From NCBI GenBank assembly GCA_023438325.1, contig JAEXRB010000005.1, forward strand, positions 1-16,881: 16,881 nt of DNA, read 5' to 3'. Position 1 is the stretch's first letter. Each line of letters opens with the position of its first letter. Below, piece by piece: positions 7,187 through 13,197 of the stretch. The stretch is from Pseudomonadota bacterium. GTDB lineage: Bacteria; Pseudomonadota; Gammaproteobacteria; Xanthomonadales; Xanthomonadaceae. The position numbers were made by a program, and so were the translations under genes. Under the pieces are notes generated by a model. That model had not been told where the DNA came from and did no database searches. It worked only from the letters and a program-made list of their open reading frames with translations.

Positions 7187-8011
7187 TCACTGCCGCGCCA
7201 GGCGCGGGTTGGGCGGAATGATCGGCGCCGTGCTGCGCCATGGGTTGATGTCCAGGCCGCCGCGCCGGGTGTAGCGCGCGTACACGCTCAGGCATTGCGG
7301 CGCGCAGCGCGCACGCAGGTCGCAGAAGATGCGCTCCACGCATTGTTCGTGGAACTCGCTGTGCTCCCGGAAGGAAACCAGATAGCGCAGCAGCCCGGCA
7401 CGGTCGAGCCGCGGGCCGGTGTAATCGATCTGCACGCTGGCCCAGTCCGGTTGGCCGGTCACCGGGCAGTTGGACTTGAGCAGGTGCGAGACAAGTGTTT
7501 CGGCCACGAGATTGCCGCCGTCGGCAGAAAGGAAGTCAGGCCGCGGCGGGCCGTAGTGATCGATGGCGATGGGCGCATCGTCGATGCATTCGCCAGTCAG
7601 TGTCTGGATGCGCTCTGCACCGAAGTTCTCGGGCAATACCAGCTCAACCGAAACCTGTGCGCCGGCCACGGCGGAAAGATCCAGCGCGAGGCGTTCGCGC
7701 ACGGTGTTTGCGTTCGGCATCCTCGTGGCGGCGAACGAGCCGAGGTAGAGCTTGAAGCTCTTGGACTCGATCAGGTTCGGGCTGTGCGCCGGCACGGAAA
7801 AACGCGCCAGCGCAATGTGCGGCTTGCCGGATGGATCAAGCCAGGAGAGCTCGTAGCCGTTCCAGATGTCCACGCCGTGGAACGGCAATGCCTCGCCCAG
7901 GCCAAGCGTGCTGCGGCCTTGCGCGCGCGGGATCGGAAACAACAGGCTGGCATCGTAGCCGTGCGGATAGACCGTTTCGCGGCCAAGCGCGGAATCATGC
8001 GGGGTGTTCAT
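7187..8011 (-). CDS. queF: NADPH-dependent 7-cyano-7-deazaguanine reductase
   Basis: Reduces preQ0 to preQ1 in queuosine biosynthesis; queuosine is later placed at wobble position 34 of tRNAs for Asp, Asn, His and Tyr. The 274-aa length matches the two-domain (type II) QueF of E. coli. Key residues are visible: the ESKSFKLYL signature (82-90), nucleophile Cys182 in SNCPVTGQPDW, Asp189, and His221-Glu222 in FHEQC, which binds the base. The ATG at 8011 is chosen over an in-frame GTG at 8032. Neither has a clear Shine-Dalgarno, but the ATG gives the usual N-terminus and leaves 47 bp to the divergent trmL. It is followed after 14 nt by the Nudix gene. Confidence 0.96.
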   Translation of the reverse strand: MNTPHDSALGRETVYPHGYDASLLFPIPRAQGRSTLGLGEALPFHGVDIWNGYELSWLDPSGKPHIALARFSVPAHSPNLIESKSFKLYLGSFAATRMPNANTVRERLALDLSAVAGAQVSVELVLPENFGAERIQTLTGECIDDAPIAIDHYGPPRPDFLSADGGNLVAETLVSHLLKSNCPVTGQPDWASVQIDYTGPRLDRAGLLRYLVSFREHSEFHEQCVERIFCDLRARCAPQCLSVYARYTRRGGLDINPWRSTAPIIPPNPRLARQ

Positions 8012-8058
8012 CGCGACAGTGTAATGGGACACGCGCCGGGTTCTGCCAGAATGTGCGC

Positions 8059-8520
8059 ATGTTGCATGTCGTCCTCTACCAGCCCGAAATCCCGCCCAAC
8101 ACCGGCAACGTCATCCGCCTGTGCGCCAATGCGGGCGCGGCATTGCATTTGATCGAACCATTGGGCTTTCCCATCGACCATGCGCAGATGCGCCGCGCCG
8201 GGCTGGATTACCACGAATTCGTGGACATGAAGCTGCATGCCAACCTCGATGCGTTTCTCACCGCCGTCGCCCCGCTGCGCCTGTTCGCCTTTTCCAGCAA
8301 GGCCACGCGACGCTACGACACGGTGCGGTTCGCATCCGGTGATGCCTTGATGTTCGGCCCGGAAACCCGCGGCCTGCCGGCCGAAGTAGTGGACGCATTG
8401 CCACCGGAGCAACGCCTGCGCCTGCCGATGATGCCGGGCAATCGCAGCCTCAATCTTTCCAACACCGTGGCGGTGGCGGTGTACGAGGCGTGGCGGCAGC
8501 GGGATTTTGAGGGCGCGTGA
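8059..8520 (+). CDS. trmL: tRNA (cytidine(34)-2'-O)-methyltransferase
   Basis: SPOUT-family (trefoil-knot) S-adenosylmethionine-dependent enzyme that 2'-O-methylates the wobble nucleotide of two tRNA-Leu isoacceptors. The product is 153 aa, close to the E. coli protein. It shows the N-terminal PEIPPNTGNVIRLCAN motif (9-24), the MFGPETRGLP motif and the C-terminal knot signature MPGNRSLNLSNTVAVAVYEA. The ATG at 8059 gives the standard N-terminus MLHVVLYQPE; upstream in-frame starts would run antisense into queF. TGTAAT at 8020-8025 could serve as a -10 element, although no good -35 is seen. The next gene starts 159 bp downstream. Confidence 0.96.
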   Translation: MLHVVLYQPEIPPNTGNVIRLCANAGAALHLIEPLGFPIDHAQMRRAGLDYHEFVDMKLHANLDAFLTAVAPLRLFAFSSKATRRYDTVRFASGDALMFGPETRGLPAEVVDALPPEQRLRLPMMPGNRSLNLSNTVAVAVYEAWRQRDFEGA

Positions 8521-8635
8521 TGCGGCGGGCTTTGCGCGCCGAGCGGACTGGATTTGACCGCGATGGGGGGCTAACCTGCGGCCAGAGATTGCCCATGATA
8601 TTCATGCAGGGTGATTTCCATGCCGTGCTCCGTCA

Positions 8636-8643
8636 GGGGGGGG
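8636..8643 (+). repeat. G8 homopolymer tract upstream of the six-cysteine protein gene
   Basis: Eight consecutive G residues lie 36 nt before the GTG at 8680; a shorter G6 run is at 8565-8570. Tracts of this length can vary by slippage. Here the tract is outside the coding region as I call it, so variation could affect the leader or promoter spacing. Confidence 0.6.
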
Positions 8644-8668
8644 CGATGCAAGGCGAAGGTGCTGATAT

Positions 8669-8674
8669 GGAGGT
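8669..8674 (+). promoter_or_regulatory. Strong ribosome binding site GGAGGT
   Basis: GGAGGT lies 5 nt before the GTG at 8680. It is among the clearest Shine-Dalgarno sequences in the window and fixes the start at the signal peptide rather than at the in-frame upstream ATG (8611). Confidence 0.75.
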
Positions 8675-8679
8675 GTCTT

Positions 8680-9186
8680 GTGAATTTTCTACACTATCTT
8701 TTTGTCGGGCTTGCATCTGGATTTGCTTCGATCGCTGGTGCCGGGGATTTTTCTCCGTCGTGTACGGAGAGTTTCAGCAAAGAGATTTACCGCCCTGGCG
8801 ATGCCGGTTTCGAGGAAGTGATTGCCAAATACAATGATCTTGCATTGAAAAGCCATTCTGCAAAATTATCCCCCAAGGGGGCGCGGCCATGGATGCTCAA
8901 TGCTGATGAGACTGCATACATCAGTATCAGCCACGAAACCAATAGCTGTGCGGCGGTTTCGGAAGAACCTGTTGCTTCCGTCAAGTATTCCTGTGACTAC
9001 GCAGGGTGCAATGAGAGTATCGGCGGGACGGATAGCATGCCTGTGGGTGACAGGATCACGCGCGACTCATGCAATAGCAGCACTTCGGTGAGAACCACCA
9101 CCACATGGGTCAAGCAGTCGGACGGTACTTGGACGGTGACGAAACACACGGAAGAGGTGCAGACTCAAGGCTGTCCGATTTCGTGA
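8680..9186 (+). CDS. Small secreted six-cysteine protein of unknown function
   Basis: I recognise no family. The GTG start gives 168 aa with a signal peptide (MNFLHYLFVGLASGFASIAGA, cleavage near residue 21-22). The mature part has exactly six cysteines (28, 90, 105, 110, 131, 165), which fits three disulfides in the periplasm or outside. It is rich in Ser and Thr, with a polar C-terminal part containing SVRTTTTWVKQSDGTW that looks like beta strands. There is no lipobox or second membrane segment. The reading frame is visibly richer in A and T than its neighbours (runs such as GAATTTTCT and CAAAATTAT), which suggests recent acquisition or relaxed selection. It stands alone between trmL and gpsA, with its own ribosome binding site and terminator. 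The strong translation signals support a real gene despite no known relatives. Confidence 0.75.
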   Translation: MNFLHYLFVGLASGFASIAGAGDFSPSCTESFSKEIYRPGDAGFEEVIAKYNDLALKSHSAKLSPKGARPWMLNADETAYISISHETNSCAAVSEEPVASVKYSCDYAGCNESIGGTDSMPVGDRITRDSCNSSTSVRTTTTWVKQSDGTWTVTKHTEEVQTQGCPIS

Positions 9187-9198
9187 TTTTCAGAAAAA

Positions 9199-9232
9199 CA
9201 AAAGGCGAAGACCCCGGTCTTCGCCTTTTTTT
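9199..9232. terminator. Bidirectional rho-independent terminator
   Basis: A near-perfect GC-rich hairpin, GGCGAAGACC (9204-9213) with GGTCTTCGCC (9216-9225), is followed by T7 (9226-9232) and preceded by an A-rich run (9194-9203) that gives a U-rich tail on the other strand. It serves the small secreted protein gene (ends 9186) on the plus strand and secB-gpsA (ends 9286) on the minus strand. Confidence 0.92.
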
Positions 9233-9285
9233 GAAGCCGCATTTTCAATGCGGGTATTCAGCACGGAGCGCCATCAGCGCGTGCC

Positions 9286-10281
9286 TCAAAACTCCGGTTT
9301 TTGCTCCCGCGCCATCAACCAGCGCAAGCCTTCTTCCGGTGTGATGTCGCCATGCAGCACACGTTGCACTTGGGCGCTGATCGGGAGGTCGAGGTTGTGG
9401 CGTTCGGCCAGGCGCATGACTTCATCGGCAGTCTGTACCGATTCGACGACCTGGCCGATCTCGCGCACCGCGTCGGCCACGCTCTTGCCGTGTCCGAGTG
9501 CCAGGCCCAGGCGGCGGTTGCGGGAAAGATCACCGGTGCAGGTCAGCACCAGATCGCCGAGGCCGGCCAGGCCCATGATGGTTTCGGCGCGGCCGCCGAG
9601 CGCGGCGTTGAGGCGCAGCATTTCGTTGAGGCCACGGGTGATGAGGCCGGCGCGTGCATTGAGGCCCAGTTGCATGCCATCGGCCACGCCGGTGGCCACG
9701 GCCAGCACGTTCTTCATCGCGCCGCCCAGTTCCGCCCCGAGCATGTCGTTGCCGGTGTAGACGCGGAAGGTCGGGCCGTGCAGCACGTGTGCCACGGCGT
9801 GGGCGAAATCGGCATCATCCGAATGTACGGTCAGTGCGGTCGGCAACCCTATCGCCACTTCGCGGGCGAACGAAGGGCCGGTGGCGACGGCCAGCGGCAC
9901 GTCGGCGCCGAAGGCTTCCTGCGCCACTTCGTGCAAGAAGCGACCGGAGCCGGGTTCAAACCCCTTGGTGGCCCATGCCACGCCGACGCCGGGCCGGCGC
10001 ATCGGTGCGATTTCGCGAACGAGATCGGTGAAGGCGTGGCTCGGAGTGACGACCAGCAGCATGTCGGCCTCGCCCACGGCGTGGGCAAGGTCGGCAGTGA
10101 AATGCAAGGTTTCAGGCAGGGGCAGATCCGGCAAGTACCGCGTGTTGCGGTGCGTGGCGGCCATCGCGGCGATGGCGTCGCGATCGCGCCCCCAGAGCAC
10201 GGTGGCCGCACCATTGCGTGCGGCCTGTGCTGCGAGCGCCGTGCCCCAGGAGCCGGCGCCCAGTACCGCAAGCGCAGCCAT
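9286..10281 (-). CDS. gpsA: NAD(P)H-dependent glycerol-3-phosphate dehydrogenase
   Basis: Reduces dihydroxyacetone phosphate to sn-glycerol 3-phosphate, the backbone of membrane phospholipids; cytoplasmic. The 331-aa length is standard. The N-terminal Rossmann fold begins with the nucleotide loop GAGSWGTALA (8-17). Further signatures are ATKGFEP (104-110, with Lys106), GPSFAREVA (135-143) and the catalytic segment around Lys190 (AMKNVLAVATGVADG), followed by NARAGLITRG. The ATG at 10281 lies 4 nt after the secB stop with no strong Shine-Dalgarno, so translational coupling to secB is likely. The gene ends 53 bp before the bidirectional terminator. Identification is secure. Confidence 0.98.
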   Translation of the reverse strand: MAALAVLGAGSWGTALAAQAARNGAATVLWGRDRDAIAAMAATHRNTRYLPDLPLPETLHFTADLAHAVGEADMLLVVTPSHAFTDLVREIAPMRRPGVGVAWATKGFEPGSGRFLHEVAQEAFGADVPLAVATGPSFAREVAIGLPTALTVHSDDADFAHAVAHVLHGPTFRVYTGNDMLGAELGGAMKNVLAVATGVADGMQLGLNARAGLITRGLNEMLRLNAALGGRAETIMGLAGLGDLVLTCTGDLSRNRRLGLALGHGKSVADAVREIGQVVESVQTADEVMRLAERHNLDLPISAQVQRVLHGDITPEEGLRWLMAREQKPEF

Positions 10282-10285
10282 GCGG

Positions 10286-10801
10286 TCAGGCGTTGCCGGC
10301 TTCCGGCGTCATAGCCGGCTGGCCTTCGCCCTGTGCGCGGCGACGCAGTGCTTCGGCGTAGATCTGGTCGAAGTTGATCGGCTGCAACAGGAAGGGCGGG
10401 AAGCCGCCGTCCTGCACCATGTCGGAGATGGCGCGGCGGGCGTAAGGGAACAACGTGTTCGGTGCGTAGGTGCCGAGCAGGCCGTCGGTGTTCTGTGCAT
10501 CGAAACCGACGACGGTGAAGATGCCGGCTTGCTGCACTTCGGCCAGATAGGCGTTCTTGCTGTTCACGGTGCAGGTCAGCGAGACCGTCAGCACGACTTC
10601 GAACACGCCGTCCGCCAGGCCTGTGACCTTCTGGCCGAGGTTGAGCTGAAGTTCCGGCTGGCCTTGTTCCTGGAAGATCTGCGGGGCGTTGGGAGCCTCG
10701 AAGCTTGCATCCTTGATGTAGACCCGCTGCAGTGCGAACTGCGGCTGGTTGGCGGCTTCGGGTGCAGCGCCTGCGGCGCCGTTGGCGATCTCATCGGCCA
10801 T
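10286..10801 (-). CDS. secB: Protein-export chaperone SecB
   Basis: Tetrameric cytoplasmic chaperone that keeps preproteins unfolded and hands them to SecA at the Sec translocon. The product is 171 aa. It shows the typical opening strand FALQRVYIKDASFEAPNAP (about 23-41), the LNLGQKV and VSLTC strands, the LLGTYAPNTLFPYARRAISD segment (all SecB share the APNTLFPYAR core), and FPPFLLQPINFDQIY near the end. The start at 10801 has GGAG 6 nt upstream on the minus strand. A longer frame reaching 10975 would invade the aroE leader and is rejected. It is first in an operon with gpsA, whose start lies 4 nt after its stop, a pairing common in proteobacteria. Confidence 0.98.
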   Translation of the reverse strand: MADEIANGAAGAAPEAANQPQFALQRVYIKDASFEAPNAPQIFQEQGQPELQLNLGQKVTGLADGVFEVVLTVSLTCTVNSKNAYLAEVQQAGIFTVVGFDAQNTDGLLGTYAPNTLFPYARRAISDMVQDGGFPPFLLQPINFDQIYAEALRRRAQGEGQPAMTPEAGNA

Positions 10802-10828
10802 CGTTGACTCCAGTATTCGGTTGGAAAG

Positions 10829-10845
10829 CGGCCCGGGATGGGCCG
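10829..10845 (-). other. Hairpin in the secB 5' untranslated region
   Basis: CGGCCC (10829-10834) and GGGCCG (10840-10845) form a 6-bp GC stem with a 5-nt loop, about 28 nt before the secB start. No T-tract follows on the minus strand. It may affect mRNA stability; function is unknown. Confidence 0.35.
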
Positions 10846-10849
10846 GCAA

Positions 10850-10875
10850 AAGGGCGCGGATTATCCCACGCCCTT
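10850..10875 (-). promoter_or_regulatory. Candidate secB promoter (-10 GATAAT) inside an inverted repeat
   Basis: On the minus strand GATAAT (10865 to 10860) matches the -10 consensus in 5 of 6 positions and would give a leader of about 50 nt before secB. It is framed by a 7-bp inverted repeat, AAGGGCG (10850-10856) and CGCCCTT (10869-10875). No good -35 is visible. The arrangement suggests a promoter that a dimeric regulator could occlude; this is inference. Confidence 0.35.
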
Positions 10876-10973
10876 CACAGATGGGCCAGTTGTGGCGCAT
10901 TTCAAGTCCATCGGCGATGCACGATGCTACCGTGGCCGCTTCTGCCGAACGATGTGTCGCCATGCCACATGCC

Positions 10974-11795
10974 ATGTCCGCCCCGCGCTATGCCGTGTTC
11001 GGCCAGCCTGTCGGGCACAGTCTTTCGCCGCGCATCCATCGCCGTTTTGCACAGGACTGCGGGATCACGCTCCACTACGAGGCCGTCGAAATCGCGCCGG
11101 AAGACTTTGTCGCACGCCTCACGGGTTTTCATGCCGATGGGTTGTGCGGGGCCAACGTGACCCTGCCGCTCAAGGAGCTGGCTGCGCGTCTGTGTCGTGA
11201 CCTTTCGCCTGCGGCACGCCTGAGCGGAGCGGTGAATACGTTGGTGCGACGTGAGGATGGCTGGTTCGGCGACAACACCGATGGGCTGGGGCTGTGCCGG
11301 GACTTGATCCACAACGTCGGCGTACCGCTCGCTGGGCGGCGCGTGCTCCTGCTGGGAGCGGGCGGTGCGGCGCGCGGCGTGGTGCCGGCCTTGTTCGATG
11401 AGGGCGTGGCGGAGTTGGTGGTTGCCAATCGCTCACCGGAACGCGCCATCGCGCTGGCGCGCGATCTGAAAGACTGCGGCCCGATCCGTGTTTGCGCACT
11501 GGCGGATCTGGCGGAGGCCGGGTGTTTCGGCATTCTGCTCAATGCCACGTCAGCGGCAAGGCAAGGCGAGGCGCTGGCGTTGCCGGCGTCGTTGCTTGCG
11601 GCTGAAGCGGTGGCCTATGACCTTTCTTATGGTGTCGCCGCGCAGCCTTTCCTGGCGTGGGCGAAAGACGCGGGCGCAGCGGGCTTTGTCGATGGCTTGG
11701 GCATGCTGGTGGAGCAGGCCGCCGAAGCGTTCCTGCGCTGGCACAGGGTGAGGCCGGAGACAGCGGCTGTGTTGGCCTGGCTACGGGCGGGCTGA
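10974..11795 (+). CDS. aroE: Shikimate dehydrogenase (NADP+)
   Basis: Reduces 3-dehydroshikimate to shikimate in aromatic amino acid biosynthesis; cytoplasmic. The 273-aa product has the substrate-binding SLSP (16-19), the catalytic Lys67 in GANVTLPLKE, Asp103 in GDNTDGLG, the NADP loop GAGGAARG (128-135) and the ANRSPER segment (151-157) that selects NADP. The C-terminal GLGMLVEQAAEAF is also typical. Start is uncertain: ATG 10974 gives the usual short N-terminus, ATG 10962 would add four residues, and neither has a clear Shine-Dalgarno. It is divergent from secB across 172 bp and ends 5 bp from the stop of the convergent hexapeptide-repeat gene, with no room for a separate terminator. Confidence 0.97.
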   Translation: MSAPRYAVFGQPVGHSLSPRIHRRFAQDCGITLHYEAVEIAPEDFVARLTGFHADGLCGANVTLPLKELAARLCRDLSPAARLSGAVNTLVRREDGWFGDNTDGLGLCRDLIHNVGVPLAGRRVLLLGAGGAARGVVPALFDEGVAELVVANRSPERAIALARDLKDCGPIRVCALADLAEAGCFGILLNATSAARQGEALALPASLLAAEAVAYDLSYGVAAQPFLAWAKDAGAAGFVDGLGMLVEQAAEAFLRWHRVRPETAAVLAWLRAG

Positions 11796-11800
11796 AACCA

Positions 11801-12346
11801 TCAGCCTTCGGCCATCGCCAGATAGCGATCCTTGAGCCGCACGTAATGTCCGGCGCTGTAGCGCAGGTTTTCCAGTTCACGCTCTTCCAGCTTGCGCACG
11901 CAGCGCGCCGGATTGCCGAGCCACAGCTCACCGGAGGCGACGGTTTTGCCGGGCGGGATCAGTGCCCGCGCGCCGACGAAGCCGTAGTCCTCCACCACGG
12001 CGCCGTCGAGTACCACGGCGCCCATGCCGATCAGGCAGAAGTTGCCGATGCTGCACCCGTGCAGGATCACGCCGTGGCCGATGGTGGTGTCATCGCCGAT
12101 GCGGGTGGGAAAGCCGCCGGGACGGGTGAACGGGCCGTCGTGGGTGACGTGCACGATGCTGCCATCCTGCACGCTGGTACGTGCGCCGACACGGATGAAG
12201 TTCACATCGCCGCGCAGTACTGCGCCGGGCCAGATCGAGGCGTCGTCGCCCAGGTGCACGTCGCCGATGACGCTGGCAGCGGGATCGACGTAGACACGTG
12301 CTCCAAGCGTGGGCGAGGTGTCAAGGTAGCGGCGTAGCGGGGGCAT
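11801..12346 (-). CDS. Gamma-carbonic-anhydrase-like hexapeptide-repeat protein (YrdA family)
   Basis: Left-handed beta-helix protein of the YrdA/PaaY gamma-carbonic anhydrase family, probably a trimer with metal sites between subunits. The product is 181 aa. Hexapeptide repeats run from about residue 15 to 145 (VIGDVHLGDD, IRVGARTSVQ, TRIGDDTTIGHG, CSIGNFCLIG, GAVVEDYGFVG). Histidines at the conserved places, His66/His69 in IVHVTHD and His91 and His96 in GHGVILHGC, fit the zinc ligands of the family. Many members show little or no carbonic anhydrase activity, so the reaction is not assured. The ATG at 12346 is chosen because earlier in-frame residues encode nothing family-like. It lies 56 bp downstream of radC, possibly co-transcribed, and is convergent with aroE. 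Confidence 0.92.
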   Translation of the reverse strand: MPPLRRYLDTSPTLGARVYVDPAASVIGDVHLGDDASIWPGAVLRGDVNFIRVGARTSVQDGSIVHVTHDGPFTRPGGFPTRIGDDTTIGHGVILHGCSIGNFCLIGMGAVVLDGAVVEDYGFVGARALIPPGKTVASGELWLGNPARCVRKLEERELENLRYSAGHYVRLKDRYLAMAEG

Positions 12347-12402
12347 GGGTCGTCTGCGACAAGTTGAATGGCTCGCGAGTGTAGCGGGCCGGGCGGCGGG
12401 CG

Positions 12403-13077
12403 TCAGAGCCAGCCGCGTGCCGCAAAGCTCACCGGTTCGCCTTCGCCGATGACCAGATGATCCAGCACCCGGATATCGACCAGCGCCAATGACTGGGCCA
12501 GCATCTGAGTGATGTGGCGATCCGCGCTGCTGGGCTCGCTGACGCCGCTGGGATGGTTGTGTGCCAGCATCACGGCAGCGGCATTGTGGGCCAGGGCGCG
12601 TTTGACCACTTCGCGTGGATGCACCTCGCTGCGATCCAGCGTGCCGTGGAACAGCTCCTCGATCGCGATCGGGCGGTGCCGGGTGTCCATGAACAGGCAC
12701 GCGAACACCTCGCGTTGGCGGTCACGCAGGCGAGCGCGGAAGTAGTCTCCGGCCACACGCGGATCGGTGAGGGCGTCGGGTTCTTCCATCCGCATGGCCA
12801 GATGCCGGGTCGCCAGTTCGAGCGCGGCGCACAAGCGCGAGGCGCGTGCCAGTCCCAGCCCCGGTTCGCGCACCAGTTCGGCGCAGGGCAGGCGCAACAA
12901 TCGGCGCAGGCCGCCATGTCGATGCAGCAATTGCCGGCCAAGATCGATGGCATTGAGGCCGCGCTGCCCGGTGCCGAAGAACACCGCGAGAAGCTCGGCA
13001 TCGCTCAGTGCCGCAGCGCCCCGCGCCAGCAGTTTTTCGCGCGGGCGCTCCTGTTCCGGCCAATCGCGGATATTCAT
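12403..13077 (-). CDS. radC: RadC-family JAMM/MPN+ domain protein
   Basis: 224-aa RadC (DUF2466) protein, the standard length. The N-terminal third has the MNIRDWPEQERPREKLLARGA opening region and a helix-hairpin-helix-like part (about 20-95). The C-terminal JAMM domain carries the full metal motif H-x-H-x7-S-x2-D as His173, His175, Ser183 and Asp186 (LAHNHPSGVSEPS). Motif completeness suggests a metal-dependent hydrolase. The historical link to DNA repair is disputed, so no reaction is assigned. The ATG at 13077 has no clear Shine-Dalgarno but gives the usual N-terminus. It is divergent from coaBC, an arrangement conserved in many gammaproteobacteria. Confidence 0.96.
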   Translation of the reverse strand: MNIRDWPEQERPREKLLARGAAALSDAELLAVFFGTGQRGLNAIDLGRQLLHRHGGLRRLLRLPCAELVREPGLGLARASRLCAALELATRHLAMRMEEPDALTDPRVAGDYFRARLRDRQREVFACLFMDTRHRPIAIEELFHGTLDRSEVHPREVVKRALAHNAAAVMLAHNHPSGVSEPSSADRHITQMLAQSLALVDIRVLDHLVIGEGEPVSFAARGWL

Positions 13078-13139
13078 GTGGGGTCTGCCAGAGAGAAACG
13101 AGTGTCGTCATCTTCGATGTGCAGATGACTGAAAGGCAT

Positions 13140-13182
13140 CGGGCCAGGCCGGGGTTTGAAGTAAGCTGTCGGCCCGTTTTTT
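13140..13182 (+). terminator. Terminator-like hairpin plus T6 in the coaBC leader
   Basis: CGGGCC (13140-13145) pairs perfectly with GGCCCG (13171-13176), followed at once by T6 (13177-13182), 15 nt before the coaBC start. No plus-strand gene lies upstream to be terminated, so if transcribed it would be an attenuator-like element. The 25-nt loop is long, so it may be chance. Confidence 0.25.
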
Positions 13183-13197
13183 CCTGAGACTTTTCCT

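Noticed and set aside
8523..8541. CGGCG/CGCCG hairpin just after trmL
   Set aside because: Only 5 bp with no T-tract; expected by chance in GC-rich sequence.
8521..8679. Possible short coding frame or promoter upstream of the secreted six-cysteine gene (ATG at 8595; TTGACC at 8554)
   Set aside because: No ribosome binding site precedes the ATG and the frame runs across the real gene start. TTGACC has no -10 at suitable spacing, so neither is reported as a feature.
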